Positions 1 through 10,800 of a stretch of DNA of 64,000 bases are shown here, piece after piece. Made by a program: the position numbers and the translations under genes. Within the stretch, counting starts at the first letter, position 1; each line of letters begins with the position of its first letter. The notes beneath the pieces were generated by a model. That model did no database searches. It saw nothing but the letters and a program-made list of their open reading frames with translations, and was not told the origin of the DNA. The DNA is from Clytia hemisphaerica (lineage: Eukaryota > Cnidaria > Hydrozoa > Leptothecata > Clytiidae), in NCBI GenBank assembly GCA_902728285.1, contig CACVBU010000096.1:365937-429936 (forward strand), given 5' to 3'.

Positions 1-845
1 AAAACAGTGATCAAGTTAAAAAATAAAGGAGATTATTTCTATAATACATACAAGGGAATACAACAATATATTCTTGAGATGGAAAAATAAAAGATTGCCA
101 AAAAGTGGAGTACACCATGAGTACTGATATAATGTATTTTATGTGCAAATAGACTCAAGAAATTCTAGCTCTCAAATTAGATGAATAATCTCATAAAAAA
201 GTACTTTTTACATTCAAAGTAAAAAGTTTGATGTTTTAAGCATTATTAAAAGTACTAACAGTAATCATCAACAATCTATAGGAAAGCACTTTTTCAACTT
301 TCACAATTGTATGGAGTATTGTTTATAATTCTTTTGGTAGAGATTGTTGTTATATATCATTTCAAAAATTCTGCATTCAATCGTACTCTTTTATGCTTAC
401 TTGTAGGGGGTGGAAGATGCAGGGGCAGTACTCTCAGAGAAAATTCATAAAATGGGGGGTCATTATTAACTGATTTTGGGGTGATTTCCCCAAAAAACTC
501 AAGGAAAATGAAGGTTTGGTACTTTATCAGGACAATTTGATAAATTAGAGGTCATTACAAAATGCTAATTGGGTGATTTTTTCCAAAAAATTGCAAAATG
601 TCCACCTACAATTAAGCACAAGTGGGTAATTTTTTCAGAGGTCACCAATGTCTCTTTTTGTATAAAAGTACACCATATTTTCATATGATCACGTAAAAGT
701 AATCTTAGTTTTGTTTTGCAAGTATAACGTGGTATGAACTCTCTCTTCTTATGACATGACGAAACCAAAAATATTTCCTCACACATTATCTTGAAGCATG
801 CATGAAGGTTCACCTTTCCAGAAATTTCATTCTTCAACCAAATTC
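1..845. other. AT-rich non-coding stretch
   Basis: I see no supported gene, RNA or repeat here. The short open frames lack recognisable domains and splice context. Confidence 0.5.
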
Positions 846-1007
846 AATGTGAAATTCATCAATGTCCAATGATGGGAGAAGAATCTCTCGAAACGTAGCA
901 ATGTGAAATTCATCAATGTCCAATGATGGGAGAAGAATCTCTCGAAACGTAGCAATGTGAAATTCATCAATGTCCAATGATGGGAGAAGAATCTCTCGAA
1001 ACGTAGC
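846..1007. repeat. 3 x 54-bp perfect tandem repeat
   Basis: Three identical 54-bp units start at 846, 900 and 954, each beginning AATGTGAAATTCATC and ending AAACGTAGC. A degenerate piece (GATGATGGGAGAAGA) recurs near 1070. The repeat is open in more than one frame only because 54 is a multiple of three; I see no evidence that it is translated. Perfect identity suggests recent expansion. Confidence 0.9.
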
Positions 1008-2033
1008 AAATCGCAAATCTTGTGATCCATATGTAGCTAGGTAGATTTTTCCCCGTGATATTCCCGATGCCCGATGATGGGAGAAGAGCCAAACGTAAAT
1101 TCATGATTATATTCAAGACAAGATAAACTTCCACCAAATATTCACAAAAGTCCTTTCCCATAAACAAATTCCAAACTTCATTTATCAAGCAAAATTGATT
1201 TAAGTTTTGTTTTTGTTGGTATGAATGCTTTTCTTCTAAAGATAAACCAAAACAAAAATGTTTCCTCAGAATGAAAGTCTTTTTCTTTTGTCTCTCTTCA
1301 CCACATCAAACAAAAGCAGATGAAAATTCCATCACACAGAGTCTTTGTCAAAATCATCATACATTGCTTGATATTGTTGTGTGATTCTCAAATTTACTGA
1401 TTAAATTGAACCAAAAATGTCCTCAAAAAGATAAGTAATTGCCTGATTATTACCACTTTTCAGGACTTCAATTCCTTTCTTTAAAACACTGCATTGAACG
1501 CTTGCAAAGAAGTGAGGTCGTTTGCCGTACGAATGGCTACCCTTCAAATCATTTCAATATTTTGCCGGCGACTACATGCGACTGAAAGTTATTTTTGTAG
1601 GAGAATCTTTTACGCTCAAAACGGTCGGTCTCGTATTTTCGAGAAATTTCCTTGAACCACCTCAAATTTGCCATTTCACTGGATGCATTTTCTGAACCAG
1701 GTTCAAAATCAAAGATTTTCCTAGCACAGAACACAGCTAGATATTAATCCCGCAAAAAAAGTCATAACAAAGATTTTTTACAGCGCGGAAAAGCTAGCTA
1801 CGCCGTACACACATAACCTAAAGATTTTTTAGCGCGGAAAAAGCTAAGTTTGTCGCGCACACCACGGAAACGCACGCCACATACATACAACCCCTGGTAA
1901 AATAATATCGAGATATGACCAGAAAGAAAAATCAGTTCCGATCAGAAAACTAGATTTTACTTGAAGAAAGGGTCTTTGTTTTTTTTATGTACTAAAAGGG
2001 TTGGGGTGGTTCAGCTGAACCATTTGAACCCCC
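1008..2033. other. Non-coding stretch, possibly transposon-derived at its right end
   Basis: No supported gene. The right end (about 1985-2048) contains the palindrome GGTTCAGCTGAACC and, read on the minus strand, a terminus-like string CAGCGGCGGATCTGAGGGGG. That resembles the CAG-starting ends of hAT-type elements and directly abuts the HECT-like reading frame. I did not find a matching opposite end. Confidence 0.3.
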
Positions 2034-2822
2034 TCAGATCCGCCGCTGCCAAACCAGTCCTTGAAAGGCAAAGCATGGATTCCGCAGGAGCGCCATTTTT
2101 GCAGCTTTGGACAGGAGAGTGTTGATATTTGCTGGAGTTGGTTTGGCGAAAACCCCATATTCTGTCAGTATATCCACGATAGCCGACTCGGAGGCGCCTT
2201 CTACATTTTTGAAGAGGTCAGCTTCTCTGGGGGGCAGAAATTGAAGGAAACTGTCCTTTATTTCTCTATCATCAGCTTCACCATAAAGATAGTAGCAAAG
2301 CGAAGCTTCTGCAATCTGCAACGGGAAAACGCCATAACAAATGAAAGCATGCGAAATAATACGGCCAATTATTTGAAGATCAGATTCATCAAGATCGGAT
2401 GGAATTTTTTGAAAGTCTCCGTCGAACTTGTCGTAAACTTGATTGAAAAATTCTGAATAGGCATCCTTTGCAATGCCGTCACCCACTCCTTCTTCATCAC
2501 ACAAAGTTATAATCAGCTTGCTAGAAACCGTGTTTCGTTTTCGATAAGCAGCAAGCATTTCATCATAGATTTGATCTATTTTAAACTCGAGATAAAGGGG
2601 TTTAGAGTTCAGCTTTTCACAAGCTTTTGATCTTTCAAGATCAAGTTCTGTGTAGTAATTGTTAGTTGTAATTTCCTCTACACTCACATCAAACACTGTT
2701 CCAGTAAGGTCCATACCGTTGACTAAACTTTGTGATTCCTCAAAAGCTAGAATAAAAGAGACGTTTTTATTGTCACGACGAACATTTATTTTTCCACTTT
2801 TTAATCCAATCGTTTTATTCAT
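2034..2822 (-). CDS. HECT-domain-like protein, N-lobe part only
   Basis: Open frame of about 262 residues from an ATG at 2822 (minus strand) to a TGA at 2034. The middle (EEGVGDGIAKDAYSEFF, then about 25 residues later a helical HAFICYGVFPLQIAEASL stretch) resembles the N-lobe of HECT E3 ubiquitin ligases, where an acidic E-x-GVD-GG..REFF element is followed by the 'GRxxGLAL' helices. The C-lobe with its catalytic cysteine is absent. The last six residues (VWQRRI) appear to come from an adjoining repeat end, so the gene is probably truncated or continues in an exon at lower coordinates. HECT-like fragments of this kind also occur as transposon passengers in invertebrates. The assignment rests on a family pattern, not an alignment; a non-HECT protein is possible. 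Confidence 0.45.
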   Translation of the reverse strand: MNKTIGLKSGKINVRRDNKNVSFILAFEESQSLVNGMDLTGTVFDVSVEEITTNNYYTELDLERSKACEKLNSKPLYLEFKIDQIYDEMLAAYRKRNTVSSKLIITLCDEEGVGDGIAKDAYSEFFNQVYDKFDGDFQKIPSDLDESDLQIIGRIISHAFICYGVFPLQIAEASLCYYLYGEADDREIKDSFLQFLPPREADLFKNVEGASESAIVDILTEYGVFAKPTPANINTLLSKAAKMALLRNPCFAFQGLVWQRRI

Positions 2823-2880
2823 CGGCACAGATCGGCATTAAGGGCATCGTTTGAGTTGGTTATACTATTAGGATAAACCT

Positions 2881-3589
2881 TTAACCCTACTAGCCCCGGC
2901 ATATTATGCTCACCCACTTCTTTTCTGTCCTGTTTCTCATCAACTCTTTAACGGATCAGCCTTAAATTTCTTTACTTTTCCTAACTTTTTATTAATTAGC
3001 CTCATTTTGGCCAAATTTCACGTTGATATCTTTTCCCAATCAAGAGTAATTGGCCATTTCTGGAAACCACCTACGCTAATTAGTACAAATTAGGGCTAAA
3101 TCCCAAAAATTGAAAAAATGCAATGGGAAATACTTATGCTATGGACGTAAAATTTTGCATGGATAATCTTGTATCGGTAACAAAACTTTGTGGCAAATTT
3201 CATTTGAATAGTAGTACCCAGTCCCATTTTATGCCAATTTTGAAAAAAAGGCGATAACTCAAAAACGCACAGTTTTAAGCTGCCAATTTTTTGAAACTAT
3301 TGTCATTAGGCAAAAAACTAAAAAATATGTTGAAGATCTATTTTTTACCTTTCAAAAAATTAAATGAAATCAGTATAACCTTTTCTAGCCTTCTCAATAC
3401 CAATTTTTGTAAAATACCCATTTTTACCCAAATTTCTGACACATTTTGTGACGTCATCACAGTACAACTTGAAATTATGAATTTTTCTTCCTCGAATTCT
3501 TACTTTTAGGACATAATAAAATAGCTTTGGTCCAAATTTTACATTTAAGGACATTCCAATCACAAAAACCCCGGGGCTAGTAGGGTTAA
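2881..3589. mobile_element. piggyBac-like miniature element (TTAA target)
   Basis: TTAA at 2881-2884 is followed by CCCTACTAGCCCCGG. At the other end CCGGGGCTAGTAGGG precedes TTAA at 3586-3589. These are perfect 15-bp terminal inverted repeats starting CCC and flanked by a TTAA duplication, the piggyBac signature. The interior (about 700 bp) is AT-rich and has no transposase frame, so this is a non-autonomous copy. Confidence 0.82.
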
Positions 3590-4721
3590 AAAAACTTTGG
3601 CTTGTTTTGTAACACTCTAAAAGTGCGGCTGAGGTTTTTTTTCCCTAAACCTGAATAAAACTTTCTGGAATACAAAAAATGAAATATATATTCCCTATAG
3701 AGATTCAATTTCTTTATTATGGTTGTGGAAGTCGGTTGGAGATGTCACAAAAGTGCTTATTACAAGAAATACAGAGAGGGAGGGCCAACGCCAAGAGAAT
3801 TTTGAATCATAATAATACTATCATCACCTGATAATGGAAAAAGTGGAGACCCACCCAATATTTTGGTTTAAATATAAAGTAAACTTTTTGTGTAAATTTT
3901 TAAAAATAAAAAACCACCATGTTTTTATTTGGCTATTGGAAATCCACCAACACAAGTATAAACAAAGAATTGGTCATTCAACACAGCGACACCCGGTTCT
4001 GGGTAGCGAGAAAACTTGGCCCCCCGTAAATGGCCCCTCAATATGGCCTACCAAATGGCCCCACGATATGGCCCTTAAAAATGCATAAATAAACGGAAAT
4101 TAAAATTTTGACTTGAGCAACCGAAATAAAACGATGCTATTTACCATCTCTAATCGATATCTATTGGAGAATTTCGCGCAATAGATCCACTCCTCAAAAT
4201 ACGACGTACAGGTCAAATTTCACGGGACAGAGTTAGCTTCGAGATTTGGGTTCTAGCCTGCAAAAAACTCACGTAATAGTTTCCGTATGTAATAGATAGC
4301 TTCTTGCTTAAAATCGCTTTTATCACGTATTTATGTGTATCAGTTACAACAAGCAAAAGTGATTTGAAAAACTCGACTCGCGAGCGAGAAATCCATAAAA
4401 TCGGGAGAGGGCCACCCGTATAAGGGTCCCTTTTTAGGATCCTCAAAATCTGCCTATATTTCAAGTAGATTAGTAACAATAAGGTCACAAAATTCATGAA
4501 AATGATGGTTTTTTCTAGATTTCAGTTTCAAAAAGTCAGAAATTAAACAACTGTTCTTTGACATAAACTATGAAGTATATTATTTCAACATGAAAGAAAA
4601 CTATAGTAATTAGAAACTTGAATAAATAACTACATACTGTTGGCATAAATAAGAGCCGGTACTCAAAAGCAGCGTAGTTTTTTAGGAATTTAAAAAACTA
4701 GATGCGCTGAGGACTGAAGTT
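3590..4721. other. Non-coding stretch with short ATGGCCCC-type repeats
   Basis: No supported gene. Around 4018-4075 a loose run of ATGGCCC(C) motifs occurs at 13-20 bp spacing. Otherwise I see nothing. Confidence 0.4.
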
Positions 4722-5089
4722 ATTTTACTCCCGGGGGGGGGGTACTAGGTTTGCGAGGTGACGGGTATGTCCGAGCCAAAAATCGAAAATTGACCCTTTG
4801 AGAGACAAAATTTTGGTGATTTTGGGACCCTTTGAGAGACTTTTTCCTGAATTTTGGTCCATTTTTTCCAAATTTTGGTTTGATTTTCACCAAATTTTGG
4901 TCAAAATTCTTGGAAATCGTGACCCTTTGAGAGAGAAATTTTTGATTTTTGTGATTTTGGGACCCTTTCAGAGACTAACTTTTGAATTTGTACCCCTTTG
5001 AGAGACTTTTGAGGAATGAGAAAAGGTACCCTTATGGCTCGCACATACCCGGCACCCATTTTGCCTAAGTACCCCCCCCGGATTTTACT
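4722..5089. mobile_element. hAT-like MITE with 8-bp target duplication and internal repeats
   Basis: The direct repeat ATTTTACT (4722-4729 and 5082-5089) flanks a 352-bp element. Its ends form an imperfect inverted repeat of about 46 bp (4730-4776 against 5035-5081), starting with a G-run and containing GGGTATGT(C/G)CGAGCC. The interior carries at least five copies of a CCCTTTGAGAGA core (near 4793, 4828, 4921, 4970 and 4994). An 8-bp duplication is typical of hAT and P superfamilies. The termini are not classic hAT CAG ends, so the superfamily is tentative. Confidence 0.75.
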
Positions 5090-6347
5090 ACAAAAAAAGC
5101 TTCGTATATGTAAAAAAAAGCTCAAAGTAAGCTGTGGTTTGTGAGACTGTTTGATCGCCAAAGAGATGAATTCAGTTTCTAATAAGCCATGTATAAGGTA
5201 TTAGATTAGTACTGTAGTACGCTACCTAATTCTACCAGGCTATATCTGCGGGCAAAATATAAACAAACAGAGAAACAGAATACCTTAAGTTAAAGGGAAG
5301 AAATTTTGGCGGATCAAGTTCTCGCCAAAATTAATTCAATTCATGAATTCCACTAACATTTCAGTCTTAAAAAAGTTCAAATAACGATTTTCAGCCAATA
5401 TTATCAGGCAACTACCAAATTAAATTCTAACCAAAGTTAAATTTTTTAGCTAACCATTTAATTAAATTCCCACCAAACTTCCTCCAATTTTAAATAGCAA
5501 GAAATTAAAGGATACTGGTTTCCGGAAGATGAAACTCATCCAAACATAAATAAAGTAGAAAGAAAATCGATGTATCAAGGAATACTAGGATAACCCAAAG
5601 ACTTATAACCAAAACAAGACGTCTAAGCGCATAATTATGCAAAATTATCTCATTGTTCAAACAATAAAAATAAATTTCCTTTGATCCGCACGTTAGTTGC
5701 CGACAAGATTTTAAAAAATGGCTGCCAAAACTCGAAGGCCACCAAATTTGGAACTACTTGTCCATGTAATTTTGTTAATTATGGTCTAATTATCATGAAA
5801 TATGTCAACAAATTTGATTGGTTTGATTTTAGAATAATTATTCTTTGCATTTCTGCTCTTTGAACCTTGAACTTTGGCCAGAAGGAAGGAATTTCGCAAA
5901 AACAAAATGGCTGACTGGTTTCTGTGTATTTGCTATAATGACCCAAAGAATGGCTTTGAAATACTATGTTTGAGTTAGATGTAATTTTTCACATTTTTAT
6001 GGTACTGTAATTGTGTCATAAAAAAGTGAAATGATCAAACAGGCATTAAAAATAACAGGAGACTTGTTAAAGTTTTATGTCAGAATCTCCTCAAAAGTTT
6101 GGATCAAAATATTGAAAATTGAGTGAAAAAAGATTCTTTAATTTTTCAATTCAATTATCAGTCTTTGACCCAAACATTGATTCTATCTTTTCAAGACAAT
6201 ATGATTAACAAAAAATTTTTAGAATGAAAAAAACTTATACACTGGGCAGTATCTTTGTTTAAAAGAAAAATTTGAAACTTTTAATAAAATAAGGTCCATA
6301 AAAGGCTCTAACTACTCTTGGGTACCTAAATAAATGGGGGTTTGGAA
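5090..6347. other. Non-coding stretch
   Basis: No supported gene. A perfect 10-bp hairpin lies at 5302-5332 (AATTTTGGCG ... CGCCAAAATT, 11-nt loop). It is not followed by CTRR, so I do not call it a Helitron end. Confidence 0.4.
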
Positions 6348-6624
6348 TGGGCCATTCCAGAAAAAAAAACATTACCCCTTAATGGATGACATCAATTTTT
6401 GAAATAAATTTTTGCACGGAATTCCAGGCAAACTTTAAAGAGAAAGTATCGGAATTCCATGAATTTTACTTAATTTTGCATTATTGCATTAAAGTATTGG
6501 AATTCCATGATTTTTTTAGGTTACAGTAACGGAATTCCACGGTTTTGATAGGTATTTTGTAAATTTGTCACGGAAATTCCATGTCGTCCATTGGGGGGTA
6601 ACGAATAAAAAATGGAATGGCCCA
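6348..6624. mobile_element. MITE with TGGGCCATTCC ends and GGAATTCC repeats
   Basis: A 277-bp element whose ends are imperfect inverted repeats of about 45 bp: TGGGCCATTCCA, then a poly-A tract, then TTACCCC..AATGGA.GACAT on each side. The interior has four GGAATTCCA-type motifs spaced about 40-60 bp apart. It has no coding capacity. It matches the architecture of the element at 20653-20938. No clear target duplication was found. Confidence 0.72.
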
Positions 6625-7729
6625 ATAAGCCAGATAGGAGAATTTATTTATTAGCAGGGGAGGGGAAGCTTATTAGGTACCCAAAAATACAGTTTTATAT
6701 CGTAGATATAGTTTTAGTAAAATAGAGTTTAAAAAATGTTTGTATGTCATTCAAGTTCATCGTAAAATATCATGATTCCCTCTAGTTGAGTGTCTACTAC
6801 CATGATTATTATTTCTTCATTCCAATATCGATATTAACAGCACATATAGGTATATTAAAATAGTCAATCAACATCTTGTATATATGTACTATGTCATTCA
6901 AAATACCAAAAATATTCTCAAGTTTCCAATCAATTTAATTGAATGTCATAAGTATGAATTCAATAAGATTGGGTTAATCATTCCACCATTTATGAAATCA
7001 GCCTTTTTAGAGTTTCATATATCTGCAAGTTTTGCAAACACCAAAGTTAAGTAGAAAAGTGATCAGCCATGATAAATGAAAACTCAACATTATTTTTTCA
7101 CGTTTTGTCGTAGGCCATCGCTCAAAATTAAAGCCTAAACGATCACATTTCTCGTCTTTGTTCATGTGACATCAACCGTATAAGGTGAGTACACTCCCTT
7201 TGTGAGTCACCGCGGAGCGGTGTATTTTTGTATGGTGAAAAATCTCGCATATTTGCGCGCGGTAATCCGTTCTCTAAAGTCACGGAAAGCTGACGAAATC
7301 AACAATCTCGTTTCTCTATCTTTGAAGTCTCTGAATAACACTCGCTCGGAAAAAGTAATTATCTTCCTTAGATTTCTGTATGTGCAAAGTATTACGGAGA
7401 TAAAACAGTTTTAAAGGAAAAAGTACAATATACTCCATAGTTTTTCGACGCGACTGTTACAACAGCATGAAAACAGTGTCCCCATGTGAATTTGTTCCTT
7501 TTCAAAAGAAGATCAAGAATTAAAGACAAGACTAGGGAACCAATTAGCACTTAAAAGTAATTATTTTTTAATTATATTTGTATAACTTTAGAAATACAGC
7601 TTAAATTTGGGAATACATGTAGCTTTTCATGTGTTTATTAATTTGGATTGCAGTGAATACAAAATCAAAACTTTAGCTCAAATATTTTGGGTATTCACTA
7701 AAGTTAAAGAGTATGGAACACAAAACCTA
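6625..7729. other. Spacer upstream of the Helitron reading frames
   Basis: Probably includes the Helitron 5' non-coding part, but I could not place its TC end. A 70-codon frame at 7202-7414 has no ATG at its start (the first triplet is GTG) and no recognisable domain, so I leave it unannotated. Confidence 0.35.
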
Positions 7730-7862
7730 GCATGAAAGCTGAAAAAGAGTATGAAAACTCAAAACTAGCATGAAAGCTAATATGAAAGCTCGAAAACGTA
7801 GCATGAAAGCTAAAGAGACTATGAAAGCTCGAAAACTTAGCATGAAAGCTAAAGAGAGTATG
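7730..7862 (+). repeat. Minisatellite at the Helitron protein start
   Basis: Imperfect units of about 39 bp, built from GCATGAAAGCTAAAGAG- and TATGAAAGCTCGAAAAC-type halves, run across the beginning of the Helitron frame. They encode repeated basic MKAK/MKAR peptides (residues 1-30). The first non-repetitive Met is at 7860, and an in-frame stop lies just upstream of 7770. Confidence 0.75.
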
Positions 7863-10800
7863 GCCACTCAATCATCTAATGTGAACAGTTCAATTGAAAA
7901 CCACCTGAAAAAGCAAAGTATTCCCAGATTTACAAATGTTGTAATTCGTGAGTTACATCTTCCTAATTCGGTACGTTCTACCCCAGGGACATACAGTTGT
8001 GCGATTGATTCGTTCATTGATCTTTTTTACCATAGTATATTTGGTCTCTTAGACAGAACTTACGTTAACAGTCCACTTTTGATCTCTCTTCTTGATGTGT
8101 GTGACAAATATACAGAATTAAAAACTCTTCACAAAGATCGCATCTATAAAGAATCAGAACTTAAGTATCTAGTGTCTAATGAAGTTCGCAATCCAATTTG
8201 GAGCCACATTATTGATCACTGTCCTAGTTTCAGAGCAAGAGATTGTCATGCCGAGTTTTCACAAATTTTTCAAGAATCTGTCTTTGATTTTAGAAATGAC
8301 TTAGAGAGGATAATGTTTTGTAGCACTTATAACTTCAATCAAATTTGCATAAATTGTGGCCAACATTGTGTAGACTCGGTCTCAACATTTTTGCAATATT
8401 TTTCTTGGAATGAAACTATAAATGATGCAGTGATCAATGAATGGCCAGACTTATTATTTTCATCGAATTTGTTAGTTCAAGAAATTGTGTGTCAAAATTG
8501 TCAAACCAAAATACCTGCAAGTAATTTAGACATTGTTCCATCGTCAGTTTTGTTTATTGAGTTTGCTGAAAATCTCATGAACTTGGTGAAAATCCATAGC
8601 TCTCTCAAAATCAGAAACATTTCTTATAGTCTCAGGTCTTCAGTTCGTAATCATGGGGCCCACTTTACAATTGCTTCGTTTGATTCGAATAGGAATAAAT
8701 GGTTTTATATTGATGACCTCTTAGAGAGCATAGAAGTTTATCATTGTTTTGAGGATATTCAGTATCAATACCAGGAAGGATGGTTTTTTTGTTGTTATGT
8801 TCAGGAGGATGTAATTAACAGTGTTGATGAAAATATAGATTTGGTAATAGAAAATACAGAAGTGCCTATTGCATATGAATCATCCGTCTCTTTTCAAAAT
8901 AAGGTACATGATCATGATTATTGTAAAGGGGTCAAGTGTATTTCCTCAGAAGTGGAATTTGATCACAACTATTGTCTCAAAAAAGACACTGAAAAAAAAG
9001 TTGAATTTAAGGGTAAGCAAAGACAGCAAACAAACAATAAAAATCAGATTCAAAAAGACTCTGTATCAAATGTTAAACTTCAGGGTTCTCAGACTTGCAT
9101 AAAACATTCAATTGGAAAAATAAAAGAAAATTTAACAAACAAAAAAATTGAAAGTCAAAAGAAAGTTGAAAAGAAAATATCCATGAAATCGTCAGGTGCT
9201 GTAAGCTCTCATCTCGAACAGACAGAACATCTTACTATTCTAGACTTCTACAATGAAATGTATAAAATGCAAATAAAGCAATGCGAAGTTTGTGCAGAGG
9301 CTTGGTTTAATGTTTCTAAACAAGAGTGCACTCGATGTAAACGAGATAAACAATGGCCTAAAAAATTCAGTCGTGAGAATAACATGATCCCGTCACCAGT
9401 ACCTCATGAGCTGAAAGATCTTTCGCAGGTTGAGGAAATGTTGATTGCTAGAGCATTACCTATTATGAATGTTTATTGTAAACCTAGAGGTAGACAGAGA
9501 GCATATAAAGGTCATGTTATTACATTTCCTTCAGATGTTCAGACAGTTGCAAATGTTTTGCCAAATTTGCCCTCTGATATACCAATAATTAAGATATCTA
9601 AAAAGGGATCTTGTGTTGACTCTAGAGATTTCAAGGTCAGGAAACAAAAAGTTGTAGATGCTCTTGAATGGCTTGTGAAGAATAACCCTGTTTATTCTGA
9701 TGTTACTATTGATCAAAATCGAATAGAGGATCTCCCTCTAAATGGACAACTTTATTCCTCTATTAGTCAAGAGTCCACTGAGGATAGCTCTTCTGAATCA
9801 GAAAGTGAGCATAGTGAAGATGAAATTACAACAGACCTTGGTCCTGAAAATGAAGAAGACATAAGGCCTGATGAAATGAGTTCATTTGTACCTTCTTCTT
9901 TGAACACACAAATGCATAAAAACAAAATTTCTCATTTTATCAACAATATCCCTGAACTGGATATTATTGGTATTGAACCAATCAATGAATTCAATACTCC
10001 ATTTTTAGCTACTATGGCTTTTCCAACTCTATTTCCTGATGGCAAAGGTGATCCAACTAACCTTGCCTTGGAAAGAACTATAGCGTCTAATGAACTTGAA
10101 AACTTTTCATTAAAGATTCGTCATTTACTCAAATTCTGTGATGTCAATGATGACAATTACTTCTATCGTTTTGCTGCACATCCTAGATTTGCCTACTGGG
10201 CTTTCAACATATTGTATCGTAGAAGAATTTTGAGCAGGGGAAATTTGTACATTAAAAGGAATCCAGGGGAAATGAATTTTACTTTGGATGAATTCAATGA
10301 AATGTTAAACTCTAACTGTGCTAATGAATTGATGAAAAAGGTATTTTATTACACCAAAGATGTAAGTGGATCACGTTCTTTTTGGAACAAAGTACGAAAC
10401 AATCTGACAGCAACAGTTAAACAAGTTGGGGTATTTACAATTTTTTTCACATTTTCTATGGCAGAGTTTCACTGGCCAGATCTTTTGAGTAAATTTAAAG
10501 TAGATGTCAATGATGTGAATGGAATAAGAAAATTTATTACAGAGAATCCTCATGTAGTAGACTATTACTTCACTGAGCGTACAAACAAATTTGTCAAGCA
10601 TTGGCTTTATAATTTGCTAAAAGCTACATGGCACTGGTACAGGTTTGAATATGCTTCTAGAGGTTCCATTCATTGTCATGGTGTTGCTAAACTAGAAGAC
10701 GATCCAGGTTTGGTTGAATTAACAAATATTGCTCTGAAAGGTTACCTTGCATCGCAAAAATTAAAATCTGAGAATGTTGCTTTTCAGGAAAAAGAGTTGA

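Noticed and set aside
827-1188. Minus-strand open frames over the 54-bp repeat
   Set aside because: Openness follows from three identical 54-bp units (a multiple of three); two frames are open at once.
5302-5332. Perfect 10-bp hairpin as a transposon end or terminator
   Set aside because: No CTRR, no inverted partner and no gene nearby; AT-rich hairpins of this size occur by chance.
7202-7414. 70-codon open frame upstream of the Helitron
   Set aside because: Begins with GTG rather than ATG, no recognisable domain or splice context, GC and composition like the spacer.
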